Shown here: positions 27,078 to 35,827 of the stretch, piece after piece | How the letters are laid out: each line of letters begins with the position of its first letter | Position numbering within the stretch: position 1 is the stretch's first letter | Assembly (NCBI GenBank): GCA_023460085.1 | Contig: JAEWRI010000023.1 | Span: 186,001 to 250,000, forward strand | DNA from: Bacillota bacterium | GTDB lineage: Bacteria > Bacillota > Clostridia > Christensenellales > SZUA-584 | DNA: 64,000 bases | Direction of reading: 5' to 3' | The notes under the pieces: generated by a model | The model's database searches: none | Told to the model about the DNA's origin: nothing | Seen by the model: only the letters and a program-made list of their open reading frames with translations | Position numbers and translations under genes: made by a program

Positions 27078-28600
27078 AGCGCCAGATCCTCCTTCTTCGT
27101 ACCGGTTGCGCAGGTCATCATTTTCACCTGGTCAAATTCCTCCCGCGAAAAAACCCCCCGCTCCTTGCCTTCACACATCACCATTATTCGGTCGCACATG
27201 CCCAGCAGCTCGGGCATTTCCGACGATATCATGATGATTGCTTTCCCCTGAGACGCCATGTCGCTCATGATTTTATAAATCTCCGATTTGGCGCCCACAT
27301 CAATTCCCCGGGTAGGCTCGTCCATGATCATGATATCGGGTTCTGTCAGCAGCCACTTGCTGATAACGACTTTTTGCTGATTACCGCCGCTCAACGATTC
27401 CACGCGCGTTTCCTGGGAGGGCGCCTTGATGTTCAGCGCTTTTATCATTCTGTCGGTTCCCTTGCGCTCCTCCCGTCCGGAAACAACGCCCAGTGCATTC
27501 GCGCTATACTGGCATAGATTGGATAACACCGCATTCTGTCGGATGTTATGCATCAGGCTGAGGCCATAGAGCTTCCTGTCCTCGGTGATAAACGCCATCT
27601 TGTTCCGCAAAGCGAACCGGGGATGCCTGTTATGCACCACTTTGCCATTGACGGTTATCGTGCCTCTTTCGGGTTTTCGAATGCCAAATATGGTTTCGGC
27701 CACTTCGCTTCTTCCCGCACCTACCAGACCCAAAAAACCGAATATCTCGCCGGCATGGACGGTGAAGCTAATATCCTGAAATTCCTTCCCGCGCGAAAGT
27801 CCCTCTACCTTCAGCCTCTCCTGCGGGGTGGGCGTATTGGCCTTGTCGTAATAATTCTTGAGTTCGCGTCCCACCATCATCGTGATAATCTGCATTCTGT
27901 CCAGCTCGCTTATCGGCTTCGTACCAATCGTCTGTCCATCCCGAATTACCGTGACCGTGTCCGCAATTTCAAATATCTCATCCAGCTTATGCGAAATATA
28001 TATGACTGCCTTGCCCTCGGCCGCCAGCTTCCGTATCATTTTGAACAGCGTGGTCACCTCTGCCTCCGTCAGTGACGACGTTGGCTCATCCATGATAACA
28101 ATCTGGGCATTGAACGCGACTGCCCTGACAATCTCTATCATCTGCTGCATCGCGATAGTAAGCTGCTTCATACGCGCGTTCGGGTCAATGTCGATCTCAT
28201 ACTCGGCCAGTATGCTTCGCACACGCTTCATGTTTTCCGCTTTGTTGACAACCCCTCCGAAGCGTACGTTTTCCCTTCTGATAAACAGGTTGGCTTCTAC
28301 TGTCATATCCGGAAAATAGTCGAGTTCCTGATGGATCATGCTGATGGCTTTATCCATCGCATCCCGGGCATTCTTAATTTCCACTTCTACGCCGTTGATG
28401 ATAATCTTCCCGGTCTCAGGCCTGTAAAGACCGCACAGCACCTTCATCAGCGTCGACTTTCCGGCGCCGTTCTCCCCTACAAGCGCATGAACTTCTCCGG
28501 GCTTAACCCGAAACGAAACATCGTCCAGCGCCTTTACCCCGGGGAAAATCTTCGTAACATTACGCATTTCAAACGCGTATTCACTCGCCAAACGGTACAT
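27074..28600 (-). CDS. Ribose-type ABC transporter ATPase (two nucleotide-binding domains)
   Basis: 508 residues with two ABC cassettes. The first has Walker A GENGAGKST, Walker B IVIMDEPTSSL and a degenerate signature (LTIAMQQM). The second has Walker A-like GLVGAGRSE, signature LSGGNQQK and Walker B IMIMDEPTRGID. The asymmetry, with one canonical and one degenerate half, is normal for RbsA/MglA. First transporter gene after the LacI regulator. Confidence 0.95.
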   Translation of the reverse strand: MYRLASEYAFEMRNVTKIFPGVKALDDVSFRVKPGEVHALVGENGAGKSTLMKVLCGLYRPETGKIIINGVEVEIKNARDAMDKAISMIHQELDYFPDMTVEANLFIRRENVRFGGVVNKAENMKRVRSILAEYEIDIDPNARMKQLTIAMQQMIEIVRAVAFNAQIVIMDEPTSSLTEAEVTTLFKMIRKLAAEGKAVIYISHKLDEIFEIADTVTVIRDGQTIGTKPISELDRMQIITMMVGRELKNYYDKANTPTPQERLKVEGLSRGKEFQDISFTVHAGEIFGFLGLVGAGRSEVAETIFGIRKPERGTITVNGKVVHNRHPRFALRNKMAFITEDRKLYGLSLMHNIRQNAVLSNLCQYSANALGVVSGREERKGTDRMIKALNIKAPSQETRVESLSGGNQQKVVISKWLLTEPDIMIMDEPTRGIDVGAKSEIYKIMSDMASQGKAIIMISSEMPELLGMCDRIMVMCEGKERGVFSREEFDQVKMMTCATGTKKEDLAL

Positions 28601-28635
28601 CTCCCTTCTTAAACGCTCTCCGTATCAGTCAGGTG

Positions 28636-29667
28636 TTATTTCCCATCCACAATGCATTGCCGGATTTTAATGACGTTTTCCATCAATATTTCTTTTTCAT
28701 CATCCGTTTCGCTTCCCACCGCCCGCTTGAAAAGGTACTGTATGGTTTCGTACCCTTGTTCAAACGGCTGCTGGCAAATCGTCGCGCTGATCTTGCCCTG
28801 CTTTATCAGTTCGCGCGTGCTGGGAATATCATCGAAGCAGATCACGCTGAACTTCTTGTCCGGAATTTTTCCGAGGGCTTCACACGTTCCGCTGATGCCC
28901 TGGCCGGTGATAAATATCGCGTTGATCTCCGGATCCGCGGCACAGGCTTCCGCAACCAGGTCATACGCAACGTATTCATTTTCGTTGCATTCCACAGTCT
29001 TCACGATGTTCATCTCGGCGTACTGACTCTTCGCCACCTCATTGAATCCCCATATCCGCTGGTTGTGAGAGAGCAGTTTGGATGTTCCGGTGACTATCAG
29101 AACCTTTGCCCTGGGATTAATCAGTCCCATCAGATCCGCAGCCAGCCTGCCGCTCTCCGTAAAATCGATACCGATGTTGCATTGGCGCATGGAGTTCTGT
29201 ATGTCCGAGTTTACCGTAACTACCGGAATTCCGGACTCGACGATTGCGTTAATCTTCTCGACCACGCGGCTGTCGTCAAACGGGACCAATGCGAGCGCCG
29301 TAATCCCGCGTTTCAGCAGGTCGTCCATGTGAGTCAGCAGGCACTCCACGTCGAATCCCTGAATCTCATCGAGCGCAATCTCAATGCCATAGTCCTCAAG
29401 CTCACGCTTCGCGAATTCGATACCTTTGATCACGTCGTCAAAAAACGGGTTTTTAACGCTGGGAAGCAAAACGCCAAAGAGCATCTTCTTCTTCAAAACC
29501 GAAAACGCCTTGGCGGCGCTGTTGGGCTTATACCCCAACGCTTCCGCTATCATTCGGACACGCTGCTCGACTTCAGGGCTTACTTTGCCCCTTTTGTTGA
29601 GTACACGATCGACAGTCCCTCTGGATATCTTCGCATACTCCGCGATTTCTTTAATCGTTACTGACAT
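28636..29667 (-). CDS. LacI-family transcriptional regulator of the sugar ABC operon
   Basis: 343 residues from ATG at 29667 (MSVTIKEIAEYAKISRGTVDRVLN, a LacI helix-turn-helix with hinge helix). Frame upstream of this ATG crosses the promoter and is not coding. The effector domain resembles sugar-binding proteins (FITGQGISGTCEALG; VICFDDIPSTREL). It is cotranscribed ahead of the ABC genes and very likely binds the TGTGCTCGAGCACA dyad that covers its own start site, giving autoregulation and control of the operon. Confidence 0.92.
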   Translation of the reverse strand: MSVTIKEIAEYAKISRGTVDRVLNKRGKVSPEVEQRVRMIAEALGYKPNSAAKAFSVLKKKMLFGVLLPSVKNPFFDDVIKGIEFAKRELEDYGIEIALDEIQGFDVECLLTHMDDLLKRGITALALVPFDDSRVVEKINAIVESGIPVVTVNSDIQNSMRQCNIGIDFTESGRLAADLMGLINPRAKVLIVTGTSKLLSHNQRIWGFNEVAKSQYAEMNIVKTVECNENEYVAYDLVAEACAADPEINAIFITGQGISGTCEALGKIPDKKFSVICFDDIPSTRELIKQGKISATICQQPFEQGYETIQYLFKRAVGSETDDEKEILMENVIKIRQCIVDGK

Positions 29668-29694
29668 TTTGGAGAGCCCTTTTCGGAAGTTTTG

Positions 29695-29743
29695 TGTGCT
29701 CGAGCACATTTGCATTATAAAATCACGCATACAGATATGTCAA
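29695..29743 (-). promoter_or_regulatory. Promoter with overlapping LacI-type operator
   Basis: On the minus strand: perfect TTGACA (29738-29743), 18-nt spacer, perfect TATAAT (29714-29719). The 14-nt palindrome TGTGCTCGAGCACA (29695-29708) lies where transcription should begin. This is a strong repressible promoter for the lacI-ABC operon. Confidence 0.85.
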
Positions 29744-29804
29744 CAGATATTTTCAAAAATAACGCATATGTTTTTTGACTTTATGGTATATATGTACATT
29801 TTAA

Positions 29805-29818
29805 TGTGCTCATGCACA
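29805..29818 (-). promoter_or_regulatory. Second LacI-type operator
   Basis: TGTGCTCATGCACA, differing from the downstream operator only in the centre. Centres of the two sites are 110 bp apart, so repression by looping is possible. Confidence 0.75.
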
Positions 29819-29822
29819 CCAT

Positions 29823-29862
29823 CCGACAGAAGGACCGCCGGATCCGGCGGCCCCTCTGTCGG
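29823..29862 (-). terminator. Long hairpin downstream of the aldo/keto reductase gene
   Basis: Outer arms CCGACAG (29823-29829) / CTGTCGG (29856-29862) with a GCCGGATCCGGC inner palindrome and a few bulges. No U-tract. Probably separates the reductase transcript from the lacI promoter. Confidence 0.55.
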
Positions 29863-29871
29863 GTAACTCCC

Positions 29872-30807
29872 TTATGGTATGGGGTTTCCGGCCGCCTTAT
29901 AGATCTCATACCACTCCGACCTGTCCAGCGCAATATCCGCACCGGCACAGCATTCGCGCAGCCGCGAGGGTTTGGTCGTGCCGACAATTACCTGCATTCT
30001 CGCAGGGTGACGGATAATCCAGGCAACGGCGATTGCGGCAGGCGTCACACAGTACTTCTCCGCCAGCCTGTCAATGACTTGGTTGAGCTTTCCATAACGC
30101 GCATTGTCGCCAAGGAATACGCCCTCAAAGAACCCATGCTGAAACGGCGACCAGCATTGCAGCGTAACCCCGTTCATCCGAGAGTACTCCAATACCCCGT
30201 TATCGCGATTAACCCCTTGGGGCAGCATCGTATTTGCACTCATTCCGGAGTCCACCATCAACGTATGCGCGGCGCCAAACTGCACCTGATTGAAGAGCAG
30301 CTTTTGCCTGCAGGCGCGCTGCATTATCTCAATCTGAACTGCGCTTTGGTTGGACACCCCAAAATAGCAGACTTTGCCGGAAGACTCCAGAATGTCAAAT
30401 GCTTCTGCCACCTCTTCCGGCTCCATCAGCGCATCTGGCCTGTGCAGGAGCAGCACATCCAGATAGTCGGTGGCCAGGCGCGAGAGTATTTGATCGACGC
30501 ACTCCAGAATATAACCTTTAGAGAAGTCATAGTAGCCATCCAGATCGCCTCCGCATTTGTGAATGCCGCACTTCCCCTGGATAATCATCCGCTCGCGCTT
30601 GTCGTCACTCGTGATCGTCTTGGAGAATTTCTTTTCACACTCCCCCGCGCCGTATACATCCGCATGGTCGAAGAAGTTGACGCCGCAATCCAGCGCCTCG
30701 TCCACGAGCATAAGCGCCTCGCGGTCCGAAAGCCCAGCGATGCGCATACAACCCTGGATCAGGCTTGAAACGCGCATACGGGTGTTGGGTATTTGATAAT
30801 ACTTCAT
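29872..30807 (-). CDS. Aldo/keto reductase
   Basis: 311 residues, YdhF-like branch. Catalytic tetrad region is visible: D in FDHADVYGAGECE with Y of VYG, K in IIQGKCG and H in LLLHRPDAL. C-terminal IVGTTKPSRL binds the NADP(H) phosphate. It reduces aldehydes or ketones of sugars with NADPH. Starts 18 nt after the second mutarotase stop, forming an SDR-mutarotase-reductase unit that runs from the ROK-divergent promoter. Confidence 0.93.
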   Translation of the reverse strand: MKYYQIPNTRMRVSSLIQGCMRIAGLSDREALMLVDEALDCGVNFFDHADVYGAGECEKKFSKTITSDDKRERMIIQGKCGIHKCGGDLDGYYDFSKGYILECVDQILSRLATDYLDVLLLHRPDALMEPEEVAEAFDILESSGKVCYFGVSNQSAVQIEIMQRACRQKLLFNQVQFGAAHTLMVDSGMSANTMLPQGVNRDNGVLEYSRMNGVTLQCWSPFQHGFFEGVFLGDNARYGKLNQVIDRLAEKYCVTPAAIAVAWIIRHPARMQVIVGTTKPSRLRECCAGADIALDRSEWYEIYKAAGNPIP

Positions 30808-30825
30808 GTGTTACGGCTCCTTTGC

Positions 30826-31272
30826 TTATTTAGGCAGCTCTGTCATCAGGTCCTTCTTAAGCAGAATGTTCGCATGACGCGAAATATCGCCCGTGGTGAC
30901 AATACAATAGGCCTTTTTGGCTCTTTCATAAAACGCAAACCGTTCGATATACTCAAAATCGTCCATTGTCTTCACTTGAACCGTATACTTGCCAACCTCT
31001 TCGAGGTAGTGCGGCCAGTTCGGCGGGTTTGGATCTCCTGCGCCCAGTTCCATCAACGCCGCAGGATGATCCACCATGCTGTCGAGGGGGAAGAAACGCA
31101 GAACGGCGTCCAGCAGTTCCGGGATTTTAACCCCGTCAATCCTGAGGAATCGCTTTGCCAGTGAGATGGCCGGGAAATTGGCATCAGCAAAGATGATCTC
31201 ATCGCCGTGGCCCATTTCCATCAGTATCTTCATTAGTTCCGGAGTAATACAAGCTGGGATGTTCTTTAACAT
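30826..31272 (-). CDS. RbsD/FucU-family mutarotase (copy 2)
   Basis: 148 residues from ATG at 31272 with GGAGGT seven bases upstream; an open frame continues upstream but overlaps the SDR stop and lacks a site. Signature MEMGHGDEIIFADANFPA matches FucU better than copy 1 does. C-terminal KAYCIVTTGDISRHANILLKK. Converts anomers of a free sugar. Only about a third identical by eye to copy 1, so likely a different sugar rather than a recent duplicate. Confidence 0.88.
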   Translation of the reverse strand: MLKNIPACITPELMKILMEMGHGDEIIFADANFPAISLAKRFLRIDGVKIPELLDAVLRFFPLDSMVDHPAALMELGAGDPNPPNWPHYLEEVGKYTVQVKTMDDFEYIERFAFYERAKKAYCIVTTGDISRHANILLKKDLMTELPK

Positions 31273-31319
31273 TGGTGTTACCTCCATATATTTTTTAAAT
31301 GAGTTTTTCCGGGTTACGG

Positions 31320-32081
31320 TCACGGCAGCGTCCAGCCTCCGTCGACAAGCAGCAGACTGCCCGTTACCATACCGGCGGCGGGGGACGCCAGATAAATTAC
31401 CGCGGCGGCCACGTCGTCAAGCGTTGCTACACGCTTTGCCGGGATTCTTTCCAGCACAGTCTTCAGATATTCCGGGTTGTCGAGCCGCTCCGCCGTACCC
31501 GGCGTATAGGTAAAGGTCGGCCCGACACAGTTAACCGTTACGCCCTCTTCCGCCCATTCCAGCGCCATGACTTTGCTGACCATATTGACGCCGCCTTTGG
31601 TGGCACAATATACCGCATGATCCTTGATGGCGACCACGCTGGCCTGCGAGCTCATGTTTACAATGCGGCCATAGTGATTTTTAACCATTATCCGGCCTGC
31701 CGCCTGAGAGCAGAAGAACAGGCCTCGCAGATTGACGCTCATCATGTCATCCCAATCCTGCTCCATTACGTCGAGTGCATGATGATTGAATCCCAGTCCT
31801 GCAACGTTTACCAGAATATCCAGCCGCCCGAAATCCTTCTCTACCTGCTCAAACGCTTTTTTAATCCCCGATACGTCCGTTACATCCAGATAGAGCGGAT
31901 ACGCTTCTCCTCCCTCACCATGGATCTCATTTGCGAGCTTTTCAAGCGTTTCCATGCTGCGCGCGGCAACGATAGTCGTTGCCCCCGCCAGCGCGATACG
32001 CTTGGCGACGCCCTCACCGATACCCATGCTTGCCCCTGTCACTAAGGCAATTTGTCCCTTTAAATCAAACGCAGAATTCAT
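31320..32081 (-). CDS. Short-chain dehydrogenase/reductase (gluconate 5-dehydrogenase-like)
   Basis: 253 residues from ATG at 32081 (AAGGAGGAG seven bases upstream). Nucleotide motif TGASMGIGEG (residues 15-24), NVAG at 92-95, catalytic S144/S145, Y158 and K162 in YCATKGG. Classical SDR of the kind that oxidises sugar alcohols or sugar acids. First gene of a unit that continues with mutarotase 2 and the aldo/keto reductase. Divergent from a ROK regulator across 294 nt. Confidence 0.92.
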   Translation of the reverse strand: MNSAFDLKGQIALVTGASMGIGEGVAKRIALAGATTIVAARSMETLEKLANEIHGEGGEAYPLYLDVTDVSGIKKAFEQVEKDFGRLDILVNVAGLGFNHHALDVMEQDWDDMMSVNLRGLFFCSQAAGRIMVKNHYGRIVNMSSQASVVAIKDHAVYCATKGGVNMVSKVMALEWAEEGVTVNCVGPTFTYTPGTAERLDNPEYLKTVLERIPAKRVATLDDVAAAVIYLASPAAGMVTGSLLLVDGGWTLP

Positions 32082-32375
32082 ATCATCACTCCTCCTTTTA
32101 TGATCTGTCTCGCTCATGATCTAAACAAATCCGCAGTTCCGACCCTCTTCCGCTATCTCCGTATTGAGCAGTATAGGTGAGAATTTCCCTTTTTGCTATT
32201 CTTTTTAATTATCTTTTCAAATGTTCTTTAATTTATCGCCATTATGATCCCAACACGATAAAAAGTCAATACTTTTTAAATAATTTTTTTAATCACTTTT
32301 CAAATTACAGACTTATGTATATACTATTAAATGTTATTTCATTCACTTAGCATACGCAAATCGGGGAGATAGGTA

Positions 32376-33500
32376 ATGAGCAAGGTTACTTCAGCATCTG
32401 AAAGCAAATACAACCGCAGCAGAATATTCAATTACATTTATCGCGAGACCACCACTTCCAAAAGGGATATCGCGGATTATTTACGGCTGAGCATCCCTAC
32501 CGTTTCATCCTGCATCAAAGGCCTTGCAGAGGAGAATCTCATCCGGGAAAGCGGGATAATGGACTCGACGGGCGGAAGAAAGCCTATGGCTATCAGCGTG
32601 AACCCTTCCCGGTATCATTCCATTGGCCTGAGCATCCGCCCCGACTTTATCACCGCCGTGCTGCTGGACTTCTGCGGAAGCGTCCTTTTATCGGACAGGA
32701 TTGCACGCCCTTTTGAGAATACCTCTGATTACATGTTTCAGCTGGGCAACATGGTTCAGCGCATCGCATCACGCTCGGGCGTGCAGGAAAGCAGCATACT
32801 GGGTGTGGGAATCGCCCTGCCCGGAACACTTTCGGCAGACAGCCGAGTACTCGTTTTCTCCCATGTGCTGCCCACCAGTCTGTTGAGTTCGGATTTTGGT
32901 CAGAACATTCCGTTTCCGGTCATTTTTTGCAACGACGCCAATGCAGCCGGTCTGTCAGAAATATGGAACACGCAAAGCCAGACGATCAATAACGCGGTGT
33001 ATCTTGCGATTAACGACACCGTGGGCGGATCCATCATTCTGGACAATTCCATTTATCAGGGGGATAATTTCAGAAGCGGCGAATTCGGACATATTCCCAT
33101 ACTCAAAAACGGGAGGCCCTGCCGCTGTGGACAAAAGGGGTGCCTCGGAGCATACTGCAACACGACAGAACTCTCCTCCCTTACCGGCGGGGATCTGAAT
33201 CTGTTTTTCAAAGAACTGGATGCCGGAAATGCACAAGCCGAAAACCGCTGGCATGAATATACCGAGTACCTTTGCACCGGCATCAACATCCTCCGTTCGA
33301 TTTTCGACTGTGATATTATCATCGGCGGTGAGCTGAACGAGTTCATTGGCGCTCACATTGCCGACATAAGGCAGCTTGTTGCGGTGCACAATCCTTTTGA
33401 AAACAACGGTAATTACGTTAAGAATGGAAAAGGCGGCGTAAATTCCTCCGCGATAGGCAGTGGGCTAATGTTTATAAAAAAATTTATTGAAAATATTTAG
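32376..33500 (+). CDS. ROK-family transcriptional repressor
   Basis: 374 residues. N-terminal MarR-like winged helix (TTSKRDIADYLRLSIPTVSSCIKGL, about residues 27-51) and a ROK sugar-kinase fold. The zinc site CRCGQKGCLG and the ligand His in FGHIPIL are present, while the ATP-binding DxGxT start is degenerate (LSIRPDFIT), so this is a repressor and not a kinase. XylR/NagC type; ligand probably a free or phosphorylated sugar. The 294 nt before it (32082-32375) are AT-rich and hold the divergent promoters, but no clear dyad operator was found. Confidence 0.92.
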   Translation: MSKVTSASESKYNRSRIFNYIYRETTTSKRDIADYLRLSIPTVSSCIKGLAEENLIRESGIMDSTGGRKPMAISVNPSRYHSIGLSIRPDFITAVLLDFCGSVLLSDRIARPFENTSDYMFQLGNMVQRIASRSGVQESSILGVGIALPGTLSADSRVLVFSHVLPTSLLSSDFGQNIPFPVIFCNDANAAGLSEIWNTQSQTINNAVYLAINDTVGGSIILDNSIYQGDNFRSGEFGHIPILKNGRPCRCGQKGCLGAYCNTTELSSLTGGDLNLFFKELDAGNAQAENRWHEYTEYLCTGINILRSIFDCDIIIGGELNEFIGAHIADIRQLVAVHNPFENNGNYVKNGKGGVNSSAIGSGLMFIKKFIENI

Positions 33501-33610
33501 ACTTTTAGGCGGATTTCTGGATAGTGCCGAAAACTTTGTGGATTCTCCGGAAGTCAGAGGACTGAAGTGGCTCGTGGGGCAAGGGTTATTCTCGCCCTAT
33601 ATCATTAACG

Positions 33611-33652
33611 TAACACGGCGGAGAGGCCTGCCAAGGCCTTTCTGCCGTGTTA
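33611..33652 (+). terminator. Hairpin downstream of the ROK gene
   Basis: Arms TAACACGGC (33611-33619) and GCCGTGTTA (33644-33652) with inner AGGCCT/AGGCCT pairing. About 110 nt after the stop. Lacks a T-run. The flanking 33501-33848 holds no gene that I can recognise. Confidence 0.6.
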
Positions 33653-33848
33653 ATAATATCAGAGCATCACATTTACCCTATCTCCGAAATAGAACATGAC
33701 AGACACGAGTCAGCAGAGTCTTGCTATGACGCTGGTGGAAACCAGACTATCGGTGTGGTATCCAGCACGGTTGTGTATACGCTTCCAGCTAGCCAGTCTC
33801 ATGAAAGATGCCGCTTTCGTGAAAAACTACGGTCGCTACCTATTCAAC

Positions 33849-34110
33849 AAATAGGCACATTTAGCTTCCTGCTTTTCTGTATTACAAACTATAGACCTAC
33901 TGCCTCCTAGCGACAGGCCGCGCGTTCGAGTCGCGCCGCGAACGCCAGAAACCCCGTTGTGAAGCCGCTTTCGGGGTTTTTTATTACCCAAAATTGCTTT
34001 GAATTTTGTATTACATAAAAGCAATAACAGCCTACCCTTCGAGGCTGTTTTTTAGCGTCTCGTGGCGAGATAAAACGCTGCCAAGACACTTCATACTACA
34101 TTCTACTACA
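33849..34110. repeat. Dispersed tRNA-Arg-like repeat, copy B
   Basis: Same order as copy A: AATAGGCACAT block, the tRNA 3'-half-like segment (33901-33947, one A lost from the loop, T-arm GCGCG TTCGAGT CGCGC intact), CCCC...GGGGTTTTTT hairpin, then CAGCCT...AGGCTGTTTTTT hairpin, and TACTACA motifs at the right end. A 19-bp segment at 33887-33905 recurs loosely at 34174-34192, matching the spacing seen at copy A. The remaining DNA to 34313 has no gene. Confidence 0.75.
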
Positions 34111-34313
34111 TTTTTTATATAACGCTTTATCATTCAATAGATTAGGAGGAAACGAAGTCATGGGGGGCCATTCGACCATAGGTCTACCGCCCAGGGTGAT
34201 ACTACGGTAAAGAAAGTGTTTTACATGTTGCACCTACATGCTCATATTTTGTCAGATACCGCACTAAACGTTTCTTAATCTAAAATCCGCGATCGTTATT
34301 TAGCCGTTCCATT

Positions 34314-35795
34314 TTAATAACCTGAATATAGCAGCACAAGGTGCTTTCCAATATGCTCCCTTAACAATCTCCTGTATTCCGTGTCATGTTCGCGCCACAA
34401 GCTGTAAAGCCTGTCGGAAAAAAGTGCGCCTCCGTCATCCGCTTTAGCGGTTAAGATATATCCGTATGTGATATGAATGAGCTGGCGGGCGTCATCGTTT
34501 GCAAACAACTCTGGCAATTCCGCATCGTTTAAGGTGTCTGCACCCGGTATGTTGGATAGGTCAGTCGAGACTTTGTAATGCTTCGTCGCCTCACCGAACT
34601 TCTCCAGTGCATAGAGATGAATTTCCCGGTAAAGCCGAGCGTCCTTCATTGCCACAAGGCGCATTGCCTCCAGCCAACTCGTTCCGGCTGTTTTGAGGTG
34701 GAAACGGCCATGGGTGTGTCTGCCGATCATACGAAATATCGAAAACTTATCCGAACCCGAATGGATACTGAGCTTGTAACCGAAATGCCGTGCAATCGCA
34801 GCATGTGCTTTCAGTTCCTCCTCAAAACGCGCGATATCGCCTACGTAATCAATGCCCTTCTGAAACTCACCACAGAACCTCGGCGCAATCGTCGCGATAT
34901 TCACCTGTTTTTGTACCAACTCATTTGCGACAAAGAAGTGATGCTGCGGAAGCGTGGACGTCGCGGTCTCGTCGATGGAAATCTCGAAGTCAATTTTCAC
35001 CGCCCTACCTGAGATATATTCGGCGTAGATTTTCGCCGCAAATTCAATCGCGCTCCCATACGTCAGCAGCGCCCGTTTGAGCGTAATCTCATCCAGCGAT
35101 ATAGATCTTTCCGAATCAATGTCAAACGTTTTTCCGATATACCTCTTCCGCTGTGAAACGGTCAGCCTACAAGCAGCATTGACTGCATCATCGTCCATAC
35201 CCGATATGTCGTTTCTGATATACTCGCTGCAGTCAAGCGTAATCATCGTATAGCCGCATGCAAGCGCGTACTTCACTTCTTGTGGGGTCTTTAAGTGGTC
35301 GCCGTCCGCGCCGAATCCACGTTCAAACCCTGCGCAGTACACAGCGAAAGTTGCGTCGTCGAGTACTTCCTCATAAGTGCGGCCTGTCAGATTCAGCTCC
35401 CGCATGGACTGCTGCGCAAACACAGGATACACATCATAATCCGAAACTGCGTCGATGTGGCCGGGCGTCGCGATGCCCAGCCTGTCTCCGAGACCGATGG
35501 TTCTGTCGTGCTTTAAAACAGCAACCGGCGCGGTGAAGGGAAAATGCTTTCTCAGAAACACTGCGGCTTCATGGCCGGAAGGTACAGCCTTACACGGCTG
35601 ACCGTCAACCTTAAAGCGGTATCCCTCAAGCTCATGCGCAATGCCGCCCACGGCAATCAGGTAGTCCTCCTCCATATCCCTGTACGCAAATACCAGCCCG
35701 CCAGCAATGCGTCGCACGGACAAAGGATATACGCCTGAGATTTCGGCTTCGTTATTCATTGTATGCCGGATTGCATCGGTCAATTGTTCGCGCAT
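34314..35795 (-). CDS. uxaE: Tagaturonate epimerase (UxaE family)
   Basis: 493 residues from ATG at 35795 (GGGAGGA six bases upstream). The sequence matches, by family memory, the UxaE tagaturonate/fructuronate epimerase family (HDRTIGLGDRLGIATPGHI; GFGADGDHLKT; SIHSGSDKFSIFRMIGRHTHG). UxaE interconverts D-tagaturonate and D-fructuronate, so galacturonate can join the glucuronate branch without a tagaturonate reductase. Last gene of the uronate operon, 32 nt after uxaC. A His/Asp-rich segment (GDHLK, SIHSGSD) probably binds the metal. Confidence 0.82.
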   Translation of the reverse strand: MREQLTDAIRHTMNNEAEISGVYPLSVRRIAGGLVFAYRDMEEDYLIAVGGIAHELEGYRFKVDGQPCKAVPSGHEAAVFLRKHFPFTAPVAVLKHDRTIGLGDRLGIATPGHIDAVSDYDVYPVFAQQSMRELNLTGRTYEEVLDDATFAVYCAGFERGFGADGDHLKTPQEVKYALACGYTMITLDCSEYIRNDISGMDDDAVNAACRLTVSQRKRYIGKTFDIDSERSISLDEITLKRALLTYGSAIEFAAKIYAEYISGRAVKIDFEISIDETATSTLPQHHFFVANELVQKQVNIATIAPRFCGEFQKGIDYVGDIARFEEELKAHAAIARHFGYKLSIHSGSDKFSIFRMIGRHTHGRFHLKTAGTSWLEAMRLVAMKDARLYREIHLYALEKFGEATKHYKVSTDLSNIPGADTLNDAELPELFANDDARQLIHITYGYILTAKADDGGALFSDRLYSLWREHDTEYRRLLREHIGKHLVLLYSGY

Positions 35796-35827
35796 TCGAT
35801 ATCCTCCCAAGCTGCCCACAGATAGAA

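Noticed and set aside
32376..33500. ROK protein as an active sugar kinase
   Set aside because: It has an N-terminal DNA-binding domain and a degenerate ATP-binding start, which mark ROK repressors.
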